This document shows positions 23,471 through 29,645 of a DNA stretch of 29,645 nucleotides, piece after piece; positions within the stretch are counted from its first letter, which is position 1; the number at the start of each line of letters is the position of its first letter. The DNA lies in assembly GCA_964533585.1 (NCBI GenBank), contig CAZHMM010000032.1:1-29645 (forward strand), read 5' to 3'. A model generated the notes under the pieces. That model was not told where the DNA came from. It was given only the letters and a program-made list of their open reading frames with translations, and ran no database searches. The DNA is from Elioraea sp964533585 (GTDB taxonomy: Bacteria > Pseudomonadota > Alphaproteobacteria > Acetobacterales > Acetobacteraceae). A program made the translations under genes and the position numbers.

Positions 23471-25738
23471 GTGTCGGCAGTTCCCCGAGAGACCCACACC
23501 ACGCCCCGACGACTGCTCGCGCGCCTGCGCCGGCTGATGGCGCGCGCCACCGACCTCGCGCCCCGGCTTGACGGGCTCGTCCATCTCGTCGCCGCCGAAT
23601 TCGTCGCCGAGGTCTGCTCGGTCTATGTGATGCGCCCGGGCGAGATCCTCGAACTCGCCGCCACCGAAGGGCTGCGCCGCGAGGCGGTGCACCGCACGCG
23701 GCTGCGCGTCGGCGAAGGGATCGTCGGCACCGCGGCGGCCGAGGCGCGGCCGCTGAACCTGCCGGATGCGCAGAACCATCCGGCCTTCGCCTACCGGCCG
23801 GAGACGGGCGAGGAGCCCTACGCCTCGATGCTCGCCGTGCCGGTGCTGCGCGGCGCGGAGGTGCTGGGCGTGATCGCGGTGCAGAACCGCGCGCCGCGCC
23901 GCTACACCGAGGACGAGGTCGAGGCGCTCGAGACCGTCGGCATGCTGCTCGCCGAGATGCTGCACGGCGCGCGCTCGGCCGCCGACGGGGTTGCGCTCAG
24001 CCTGCCCGGCTCGATGGCGCGGCATTTCGAGGGGATCGGGCTGACCCCGGGCATCGTCCTGGGGCCGGTGCTGCGGCACGGCAGGCGGGCGGCCCCGCGC
24101 GCGGTGCTGTCGGACGACCCGGAGGCGGAGCTCGGCCGGCTGACGGCGGCGACGGAGGCGATGCAGCGCGCGGTCGATGCGCTGCTGGAGGGGCCGGCGC
24201 GCGCGGCCGGCCAGGAGCCGCGCGAGGTGCTGGAGGCGTACCGGCTGATCGCCGCCGATCAGGGCTGGCTCGGCCGGATCGCCGCGGTGGTGCGCGACGG
24301 GCTGACCGCCGAGGCGGCGGTGGAGCGCGTGCTGGCGGAGCTGCGCGCGCGCATGCGCCAGGTCGCCGATCCCTATCTGCGCGAGCGGCTCGCCGATATC
24401 GAGGACCTTGCCGGCCGGCTGATCGACCATCTCGGCGGCACGGCGCCCGAGCCGGCGATCGGCGACGGCTTCATCCTGATCGCCCGCCGCGTGGGCCCCG
24501 CCGAGCTGCTCGACTACCACGCGCGCGGCCTCGCCGGGCTGGTGCTGGAGGAGGGCAGCCCGACCGCGCACGCGACCATCATCGCCCGCGCCCTCGCCGT
24601 GCCGCTGCTCGCCGGCTGCCGCGGCGCGACCGAGTCCGCCGTGCCGGGCGAGCAGGCGGTGCTGGACGCCGACGAGGGTCGGCTGGTGCTGCGCCCGGAT
24701 GCCGAGATCGTCGCCGGCTACACCGCGGCCCTCGCCGCGCGCGCGGCCCGGCGCGCGACCGAGGCCGCGTTCCGCGAGATCGAGCCGCGCACCCGCGACG
24801 GCGTGCGCCTGACGGTGATGATCAATGCCGGCCTGCTGATGGACCTGCCGCAGCTCGCCGAGACCGGCGCGGACGGGATCGGATTGTTCCGGACCGAGAT
24901 CGCCTGGCTGGCGCGCGGCGGGCTGCCCGAGCTCGAGACCGAGGAGGCGCTCTATCGCGACGTGCTGATGGCCGCGGGCGACAAGCCGGTGCTGTTCCGC
25001 ACCATCGATCTCGGCGGCGACAAGCTGCTGCCGGGGTTCTCGCACGCGGAGGAGGAGAACCCTGCCCTCGGCTGGCGGTCGCTGCGGATCGGTCTCGACC
25101 GGCCCGCGCTGCTGCGCCGCCAGCTTCGCGCCATGCTGGGTGCGGCGGCCGGGCGGACGCTCGCGGTGATGTTCCCGATGGTGACGACGGTGGAGGAGCT
25201 GCGCGCGGCCAAGGCGCTGCTGGAGGCCGAGCGGGCCGCGGCCGGACGGCGCGGAGCCGCCCCCGTGGAGGTGCGCGCGGGCGCGATGCTGGAGGTGCCG
25301 GCGCTGGTCTGGCAGCTGCCCGCGCTGCTCGAGGAAGCGGCGTTCCTCTCGATCGGCTCGAACGACCTGACGCAGTTCCTGTTCGCGGCCGATCGCGGCA
25401 ATCCGAGGCTCGCCGGACGCTATGACTTCCTCTCCGCACCGGTGCTCGACCTGCTCGAACAGGTCGGCGCGGCGGCCGCTGCCGCCGGCGTGCCGGTCGG
25501 GCTTTGCGGCGAGGCGGCCGCGCGCCCGCTGGAGGCGCTCGCCGTGTTCGGCGTCGGCATCGACCAGGTCTCGATCCCCGCCGCCGCGGTGCCGTCGGTG
25601 AAGGCGATGGTGCGCAGCCTCGATCTGGCGGCGTTCCGGACCTTCCTCGCCAATCTGCGGCGCTCCGCGCGCGGCGGCGCGAGTCTGCGCGCCGACATCG
25701 CGGCCTATGCGCGGGATCATGGTATCGTAACGGATTAG
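23471..25738 (+). CDS. ptsP: Phosphoenolpyruvate-protein phosphotransferase PtsP (enzyme I-Ntr)
   Basis: A 755-residue enzyme I of the nitrogen-type PTS, which passes phosphate from PEP to NPr and then EIIA-Ntr in a regulatory relay. The N-terminal GAF domain (about residues 20-165, VCSVYVMRPGEILELAATEGL) senses glutamine or 2-oxoglutarate in other proteobacteria. The phospho-accepting H367 lies in GSPTAHATIIAR. The PEP-binding barrel has GLFRTEIAWL, FRTIDLGGDK, IGSNDLTQF and active-site C679 (GLCGEAA). The start is GTG 23471, fitting the usual PRRLLARLR N-terminus; ATG 23537 would shorten it. The ubiG/lysC/ptsP neighbourhood recurs in alphaproteobacteria. A hairpin follows at 25763-25784. 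Confidence 0.95.
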   Translation: MSAVPRETHTTPRRLLARLRRLMARATDLAPRLDGLVHLVAAEFVAEVCSVYVMRPGEILELAATEGLRREAVHRTRLRVGEGIVGTAAAEARPLNLPDAQNHPAFAYRPETGEEPYASMLAVPVLRGAEVLGVIAVQNRAPRRYTEDEVEALETVGMLLAEMLHGARSAADGVALSLPGSMARHFEGIGLTPGIVLGPVLRHGRRAAPRAVLSDDPEAELGRLTAATEAMQRAVDALLEGPARAAGQEPREVLEAYRLIAADQGWLGRIAAVVRDGLTAEAAVERVLAELRARMRQVADPYLRERLADIEDLAGRLIDHLGGTAPEPAIGDGFILIARRVGPAELLDYHARGLAGLVLEEGSPTAHATIIARALAVPLLAGCRGATESAVPGEQAVLDADEGRLVLRPDAEIVAGYTAALAARAARRATEAAFREIEPRTRDGVRLTVMINAGLLMDLPQLAETGADGIGLFRTEIAWLARGGLPELETEEALYRDVLMAAGDKPVLFRTIDLGGDKLLPGFSHAEEENPALGWRSLRIGLDRPALLRRQLRAMLGAAAGRTLAVMFPMVTTVEELRAAKALLEAERAAAGRRGAAPVEVRAGAMLEVPALVWQLPALLEEAAFLSIGSNDLTQFLFAADRGNPRLAGRYDFLSAPVLDLLEQVGAAAAAAGVPVGLCGEAAARPLEALAVFGVGIDQVSIPAAAVPSVKAMVRSLDLAAFRTFLANLRRSARGGASLRADIAAYARDHGIVTD

Positions 25739-25762
25739 CGCCTCGCGCAGCACCCAGGACTC

Positions 25763-25784
25763 CGGTGTGATCCTGCGCACACCG
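25763..25784 (+). terminator. Probable terminator downstream of ptsP
   Basis: CGGTGTG (25763-25769) and CACACCG (25778-25784) form a perfect 7-base-pair stem with an 8-base loop, 25 bases after the ptsP stop. A TTTT run follows at 25794-25797 after a G-rich spacer. The spacer is long for a canonical intrinsic terminator, so termination may be partial. Confidence 0.45.
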
Positions 25785-25898
25785 AGGGGCGGGTTTTCCG
25801 TTTCCGCACCCTGCACGCCTCTGATACGCTCCTTGCTGTCCGCACACGCATCGCGACGCACGGTGCGTCGTCGAGCGGATCCCGACCCCGATGATCCC

Positions 25899-26101
25899 AT
25901 GCGGGAGCGGAAAGGTCCGACTGCGAGACGAACGCGGGGCGGTGCGGAACTGCCGGCCCCCGCGGCCGGCTCCCCCTGACCGCCTGCGCCGGGCTCTGCC
26001 GCCTCGGCCTGCCCGCCGAGGTCGCGCAGGCGCTGAGCCTGAGCGGCGCGATCGGCAGCGCCTCCGAGCTTGCCGCGCTGACGCTCGCCGAGGTCGAGCA
26101 G
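25899..26101 (+). pseudogene. Possible 5' part of the small gene upstream of the S8 protease, frame-broken
   Basis: From ATG 25899 a short frame (MRERKGPTARRTRGGAELPAPAAGSP) ends at the TGA 25977-25979, just after a CCCCC run (25972-25976). One extra C in that run would carry this frame directly into the frame of the following gene, whose coding-like sequence (LTACAGLCRLGLPAEVAQAL) begins at 25976 without an ordinary start codon. The break could be a real frameshift or a sequencing error in the homopolymer. No good ribosome-binding site precedes ATG 25899. Apart from this and the terminator, the 25739-26101 stretch holds nothing else I recognise. Confidence 0.4.
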
Positions 26102-26407
26102 GTGCTCGCCGAGACGCCGGTCAGGCGCCTGCTGCCGGCGGAGTTCCGTCTCGACCGCGCCGATCTCGAGACCTGGCTGCGGCTCGCGGTGCCACTGACC
26201 GCCGACGAGACCGCCGCCGCACCGCTCGCCGACGAGGAGGCCGACGCATCCGTCGAGGTCGCGCGGCTTCAGGGCGAGCTCCGGCGGATCGAGGTGACGA
26301 TCGACGCGCTGCGCGCCGTCTCGATCGGCGGCTCCGAGCCGGCCAGCCCGGCCGCTGCCAGCGAGGATGGCGCAGACGACTGCGAAACGTCCCTGAGGGG
26401 GGAGTAA
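26102..26407 (+). CDS. Small acidic helical protein upstream of the S8 protease
   Basis: A 101-residue reading frame from GTG 26102, not recognised as a known family. Coding-like sequence in the same frame extends back to about 25976 (about 42 more residues). That stretch reads like a helix-hairpin-helix or alpha-CTD-type helical unit (LPAEVAQALSLSGAIGSASELAALTLAEVEQVL). Thus the true protein is probably longer, about 168 residues if the C-run frameshift at 25972-25976 is repaired. The C-terminal half is acidic with a short coiled-coil-like stretch (VARLQGELRRIEVTIDALRAV). It ends 4 bases before the S8 protease start, with the protease's G-rich ribosome-binding site inside its last codons, so the two are likely translated together. 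It may be a partner, inhibitor or chaperone of the protease (inference). Confidence 0.5.
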   Translation: MLAETPVRRLLPAEFRLDRADLETWLRLAVPLTADETAAAPLADEEADASVEVARLQGELRRIEVTIDALRAVSIGGSEPASPAAASEDGADDCETSLRGE

Positions 26408-26411
26408 TCCG

Positions 26412-28391
26412 ATGAGCGAGGACATCACCACGCCGACGCGCGGCTCGGTGCCGGGCCGCCTGATCATCACGCTCGCGCCCAAGGCCGCCGAGGCGACGCG
26501 CGAGCGCATCGCGGCGACGCGCGTGCAGCGCGTGCCCGCCGTGCTGCGCGGCACCGGCATCGACACGCTCGATGGCGTGCTGAAGAAGTTCGGCGCGTTG
26601 TCGACACGCCCCGCCACGGGGCGGCGCCGGTTCGAGCGCCTGGTGCACGTGCGCATGGATCGTCGGCTGATCGCCGAGTTCCCCGAGAAGGCCGATCTCG
26701 GCGCGATCGCCGCGGCGCTGATGGCGCTGCCGGAAGTCGAGCGGGTCGAGGAAGACCCCGAGCTCGCGACCGACCAGGACACGCCGGACGACCCGGACGA
26801 CACGAACGGGACGCAATGGCATCTGCCGCAGGTGAACATCGAGGGCGCCTGGACGCGCTCGAAGGGCAGCGGCGTGATCATCGGCGTCTACGACTCGAAC
26901 GGCGTGCGCACCGGCCACCCGGACCTTGCCGGCAACTACGTCGCGACCCCCTGCACCGGCGACGGCGACGCGGTGAGCGGCGAGCACGGCACACAGGTGG
27001 TGGGCGTGTGCGCCGCGGTCACCGACAACGCGACCGGGGTGGCAGGGGCCGGCTGGAACGCACGCTTCATGGCGATCAAGGCTGGCGGCGGCACGACCAG
27101 CGCGGCCGCGATCGAGTGCATGGTGGACGAGGGCGCCGATGTGATCGTCACCAGCTCGCCCGCCAAGGTGGACAACGAGCCCTCGGCACTCGGCGATGCG
27201 GTCGATTACGCCTTCGAGGCGGGTGTGCCGATCATCGCCTCCTCGGGCAACGCGAACCATCCAACCCAGTCGATCCCCTACGACCAGTGGCCGGCGAAGA
27301 ACGCGCGCACGCTCGCGGTCGGCAACACCGAGGCCGATGACACGCGGCGCACGACCTCGAATTACGGGCCGTGGCTCGACGTGATGGCGCCGGGGGTGTC
27401 GATCCGCACGACCTCGGGCGCCTCGGGCTTCGCCTCGCCGACCGGCACCTCGTTCTCCACCCCGCTGGTCGGCGGCGTCGCGGCCCTGATGATCGCGCGC
27501 AACCGCACGATCGGCCCGCGCCAGCTCTACGAGATCCTGCGCCAGACCACGATCCTGCCCGCCGGCACCGACACCTCCGACAACCGCTACGGCAATGGCC
27601 GGATCGACGCCAACAAGGCGATGAACGCGACGATCGGGCTGTGGAAGGCGGTGCGCTACGGCTCGGTGCCGGCGATCGGCGCCTCGGTCGCGATCAGCAG
27701 CACCGGCTGGTGGATCGTCGGCTACAGCAAGNNNNNNNNNNNNNNNNNNNNNNNNNNNNNNNNNNNNNNNNNNNNNNNNNNNNNNNNNNNNNNNNNNNNN
27801 NNNNNNNNNNNNNNNNNNNNNNNNNNNNNNNAGATGGTCACCTACGACCAGGTCGCGCCGGCGCGATCCGCGGTCGCGATCAATGCCTCGGGCGACTGGA
27901 TCGTGAACTACAGCCGCTCGACCTTCGTCGGCTTCCGCACCTCCTCCTCGGGCAAGATGGTCACGTATCCGCGGCGGAACGTTGCCGGCGCGGTGGCGAT
28001 CAACGCCGCCGGCCAGTGGATCGCGACCTACAGCGTCAGCACCTTCGTCGGCGAGAAGCGGTCCTGGGCGAGCAAGCGCCTCACCTACAATGCCGTGCCG
28101 CTGACCGCGGCGGCGGTCGGCATCAACGACCAGGGCGACTGGATCGCGAGCTACAGCCGCACGACCTATCTCGGCAACATGCTGCGCAGCAGCATGCAGG
28201 CGGTGCGGCACGCGCCCGACGACATCTCCAAGCGCGACATCGAGAACGGGGCGTCCTTCCCGTCCTCGGCGCTGCCTGGCGGGCCCGGTGCGGTCGGCAT
28301 CAACGGCGCCGGCGACTGGGTGGTGTGCTACGGCCGCTCCGCCTCGGTCGGCACGCGGGCCGTGTACACGAACACCAGGCGCTTCGACTGA
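26412..28391 (+). CDS. Subtilisin-like (S8) serine protease with C-terminal repeats, interrupted by an assembly gap
   Basis: An S8 family peptidase, at least 659 residues as assembled. Residues 15-118 resemble an inhibitor-I9-like prodomain (GRLIITLAPKA ... LPEVERVEEDPEL), followed by an acidic linker. The catalytic domain (about 136-405) has all key residues: D161 (GVYDSNG), H192 (GEHGTQVVG), oxyanion N280 (ASSGN) and S347 (GTSFSTPLVGG). From about residue 424 a repeat array begins, with units of roughly 40 residues carrying the core AVAINASGDWIVNYS. There are one partial unit before and four units after the 100-N gap (27732-27831). The repeats suggest beta-strand blades (inference). No signal peptide or transmembrane segment is visible. 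Start ATG 26412 follows a strong GGGGGAG site. Confidence 0.9.
   Translation: MSEDITTPTRGSVPGRLIITLAPKAAEATRERIAATRVQRVPAVLRGTGIDTLDGVLKKFGALSTRPATGRRRFERLVHVRMDRRLIAEFPEKADLGAIAAALMALPEVERVEEDPELATDQDTPDDPDDTNGTQWHLPQVNIEGAWTRSKGSGVIIGVYDSNGVRTGHPDLAGNYVATPCTGDGDAVSGEHGTQVVGVCAAVTDNATGVAGAGWNARFMAIKAGGGTTSAAAIECMVDEGADVIVTSSPAKVDNEPSALGDAVDYAFEAGVPIIASSGNANHPTQSIPYDQWPAKNARTLAVGNTEADDTRRTTSNYGPWLDVMAPGVSIRTTSGASGFASPTGTSFSTPLVGGVAALMIARNRTIGPRQLYEILRQTTILPAGTDTSDNRYGNGRIDANKAMNATIGLWKAVRYGSVPAIGASVAISSTGWWIVGYSKXXXXXXXXXXXXXXXXXXXXXXXXXXXXXXXXXXMVTYDQVAPARSAVAINASGDWIVNYSRSTFVGFRTSSSGKMVTYPRRNVAGAVAINAAGQWIATYSVSTFVGEKRSWASKRLTYNAVPLTAAAVGINDQGDWIASYSRTTYLGNMLRSSMQAVRHAPDDISKRDIENGASFPSSALPGGPGAVGINGAGDWVVCYGRSASVGTRAVYTNTRRFD
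27654..28388 (+). repeat. Protein-level repeat array in the S8 protease C-terminus
   Basis: Units share the core A-V-x-I-N-x-x-G-x-W-I-x-x-Y-S followed by S/T-T-F/Y-V/L-G. The visible cores are SVAISSTGWWIVGYS (before the gap), AVAINASGDWIVNYS, AVAINAAGQWIATYS, AVGINDQGDWIASYS and AVGINGAGDWVVCYG. Spacing is 40, 41 and 59 residues between the last four. The conserved Trp and Tyr and the strand-turn-strand look recall blade repeats, but the family is not identified. Confidence 0.8.
27732..27831. other. Assembly gap of exactly 100 N
   Basis: Exactly 100 undetermined bases, the conventional placeholder for a gap of unknown size. It falls inside the protease repeat array, where short reads would collapse. 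Frames on both sides are coding and agree with the repeat register. Confidence 0.98.
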
Positions 28392-28398
28392 GGGTTGA

Positions 28399-28427
28399 GG
28401 CGGGCGGGCCACTGCGGCTCGCCCGCC
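28399..28427. terminator. Strong hairpin between convergent genes
   Basis: GGCGGGCGGGCC (28399-28410) pairs with GGCTCGCCCGCC (28416-28427) as a 12-base-pair stem with one G-U pair and a 5-base loop. It lies 7 bases after the protease stop and 6 bases from the stop of the convergent NIPSNAP gene. There is no T-run, but position and strength suggest a shared bidirectional transcript end. Confidence 0.55.
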
Positions 28428-28433
28428 GCCGCC

Positions 28434-28763
28434 TCAGGGCCGCACGAGCTGGGCGTGCGGGGCCGAGGCGAGGCGGAGGAAGACGCGCTCCTCGCGGCGG
28501 ATGAAGCCCTCGCTGCGGGCGAAGGCAAAGGCCTCCCGCGCCCCCTCGTCGTCGCGCAGCCGCGCGCGGTACGCCTCGTAGGCGGCCAGGCTCATGACCG
28601 AGTAGAGGCCGTAGGCGGTCGTGGCCGAGCCCTCATGCGGCGCGAAATTGCCGATCAGGTCGGCGCCGCAGCGGGGGATCACCTGGCCCCAGCGCCTCGC
28701 ATAGGCCTCGAATGCCTCCGGCCGGGCAGGGTCGATCTCGTAGCGGATGAAGCAGGTGATCAT
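28434..28763 (-). CDS. NIPSNAP family protein
   Basis: A 109-residue NIPSNAP-type protein with a ferredoxin-like (dimeric alpha-beta barrel) fold. It begins MITCFIRYEIDPARPEAFEAYARRW and continues with IPRCGADLIGNFAPHEG and YGLYSVMSLAAYEAYRARL, all characteristic. The molecular function of bacterial NIPSNAP proteins is unknown. Start ATG 28763 has GAGGGAG about 8-9 bases upstream. It is transcribed alone, convergent with the protease and divergent from the RodZ-like gene. Confidence 0.9.
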   Translation of the reverse strand: MITCFIRYEIDPARPEAFEAYARRWGQVIPRCGADLIGNFAPHEGSATTAYGLYSVMSLAAYEAYRARLRDDEGAREAFAFARSEGFIRREERVFLRLASAPHAQLVRP

Positions 28764-28908
28764 GCGGCGTCTCCCTCGTGCGTGGCGGCCGCAGTCTGGC
28801 CGCCCGGGCGGGGAGGACGATTCGGCGACGGGCGAAGTGCCGACGGCATCTGCGGCGTGCCCGCGAAGTCACGCAATTTCCGGGATTTCAACCTTTGGCT
28901 GTTAACGC

Positions 28909-28948
28909 TGGCGTGCCCCCCCTCACTCGCGATAGACAATGGCGTGCC
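28909..28948 (+). promoter_or_regulatory. Direct repeat in the intergenic region before the RodZ-like gene
   Basis: TGGCGTGCC occurs at 28909-28917 and again at 28940-28948, a 31-base period (about three helical turns), upstream of the GTG at 29008. The 244-base region 28764-29007 also contains a relatively AT-rich stretch (about 28873-28905, with GTTAAC). I found no convincing -35/-10 pair. A dimeric regulator site is possible but unproven. Confidence 0.25.
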
Positions 28949-29007
28949 AGGGCGGCGGGTCGGGGGCCCCGCGGTCAAGGGTTTGACGCGCACCGAGGAT
29001 CAGGCTG

Positions 29008-29645
29008 GTGCATCACGACGGACACACGACTCTGATCGAGGATCCGACGACGCTCACCACGGCCGCGCCGTCAGCGGTTGGCGGGCTGCTGCGGGCCACC
29101 CGAATGCGTCACGGCCTGTCGCTGAACGATGTCGCGGCGGCGCTCAGGATCCGACGCGACTATCTCGACGCGATCGAGCATGGCCGGGCCGAGGCCTTGC
29201 CGGCCCCCACCTACGCCATCGGCTTCGTGCGCAGCTATGCCTCGGCGCTGGGCCTCGACCCGGAGGAGGTGGCCCGCCGCTACCGCGCCGAGACCGGGCT
29301 CGCGTCGAAGCGCAAGCCCGAGCTCACCTTTCCCGCCCCGGTGCCGGAGCGGGGCGTGCCGGCCGGCGCGCTGGTGGTGGTCGGCGTGGTGCTGGCCGGC
29401 GCGCTCTATGGCGGCTGGTACTACCTGACCGACACCGGCCAGCGTCTGGCCGACGTGGTGCCCGCCCTGCCGGAGCGGCTCGCGCGGATCGAGACCGCGC
29501 CGCCCCCGCCGGGTCCGGTTCCCGTGCCGCCTCCCGCGGCGACGGTCGCCCTGCCGGAGCCGGCCGCGCCGGCGGCCCTGCCCGCATTGCCGGCGACCCC
29601 CGCCTCGCCCCCTGCCCTGGCCACGGCGCCGGGTGCCGAGGCGCC
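29008..29645 (+). CDS. RodZ-like helix-turn-helix/transmembrane protein, partial
   Basis: An N-terminal fragment of 212 codons running off the window end. The HTH_25 (RodZ-type) domain at about residues 27-98 reads GGLLRATRMRHGLSLNDVAAAL ... RRDYLDAIEHGRAEALPAPTYAIGFVRSYASALGLDPEEV in pattern. One transmembrane segment follows (about residues 118-137, ALVVVGVVLAGALYGGWYYL), then a Pro/Ala-rich periplasmic stretch. RodZ links the MreB cytoskeleton to cell-wall synthesis; alphaproteobacterial homologues are often annotated only as HTH proteins and often precede ispG. The start is GTG 29008, with a weak GAGG about 10 bases upstream; no in-frame ATG is closer. Confidence 0.85.
   Translation, partial: MHHDGHTTLIEDPTTLTTAAPSAVGGLLRATRMRHGLSLNDVAAALRIRRDYLDAIEHGRAEALPAPTYAIGFVRSYASALGLDPEEVARRYRAETGLASKRKPELTFPAPVPERGVPAGALVVVGVVLAGALYGGWYYLTDTGQRLADVVPALPERLARIETAPPPPGPVPVPPPAATVALPEPAAPAALPALPATPASPPALATAPGAEA

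Noticed and set aside
25767..25979. A 70-residue plus-strand frame starting at GTG 25767
   Set aside because: Its first part covers the ptsP terminator hairpin and lacks a ribosome-binding site; only the segment from ATG 25899 has possible meaning, as the front of the broken small gene.
22391..26881. A 1496-residue open frame on the minus strand opposite the nitronate monooxygenase, ptsP and the small gene
   Set aside because: It is low-complexity Arg/His/Ala composition antisense to genes with complete catalytic motifs.
27654..28388. CRISPR-like or tandem DNA repeat array
   Set aside because: The repetition is at protein level with diverged DNA and uneven spacing; it lies inside the protease reading frame.
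26121..28412. A 763-residue minus-strand open frame over the protease
   Set aside because: It runs through the N gap and is antisense to an S8 protease with an intact triad; it has no recognisable features.

Overview
The window is a very GC-rich bacterial chromosome segment with tightly packed genes. Gene content and order (comF/grxC/DUF1178, guaB/rsmB/guaA, ubiG/lysC/ptsP, an NDUFAF5-like methyltransferase, an NnrU protein, a Bug-type solute receptor) point to an alphaproteobacterium. A member of the Acetobacteraceae or a related Rhodospirillales lineage is my best guess; this is inference from content, not a database match. I see no rRNA, tRNA, CRISPR array, insertion sequence or phage gene. 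One 100-base run of N (27732-27831) marks an assembly gap.

Layout. 1-5060 is a minus-strand run. It is read from a small membrane protein through a cysteine-dioxygenase-like cupin, a four-domain rhodanese protein, ComF, glutaredoxin, a DUF1178 protein and an RlmD/TrmA-type RNA methyltransferase cut by the window edge. 5163-8638 is a plus-strand run: SAM methyltransferase, methionine aminopeptidase and two tandem radC paralogues. 8646-10993 holds a TauD/TfdA-type dioxygenase with an apparently missing N-terminus, divergent from a Bug/TctC periplasmic binding protein, followed by a DUF488 protein.

10994-17576 is a long minus-strand unit built round GMP synthesis. In transcription order it is guaB, a HAD dehalogenase, rsmB, a GNAT protein, guaA, an ArsC/Spx-like protein and an NnrU membrane protein. 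Two junctions have 4-base start/stop overlaps. Upstream on the same strand is a hybrid sensor histidine kinase (17715-19949). Further upstream is ubiG, coupled to a GNAT remnant that has lost its acetyl-CoA-binding core.

Divergent from ubiG is lysC, followed by a nitronate monooxygenase (ATGA overlap) and ptsP, which encodes the nitrogen-type PTS enzyme I. 25739-28391 looks accessory. It contains a terminator-like hairpin, a small helical protein whose frame appears broken at a C-run, and a subtilisin-like (S8) protease with no signal peptide and a C-terminal repeat array interrupted by the assembly gap. The window closes with a NIPSNAP protein and the start of a RodZ-like HTH/transmembrane gene.

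Most genes are housekeeping. The best candidates for something new are the S8 protease with its repeat array and small upstream partner, and the cysteine dioxygenase/four-rhodanese pair. Smaller curiosities are the tandem radC genes, the gutted GNAT and the truncated dioxygenase.
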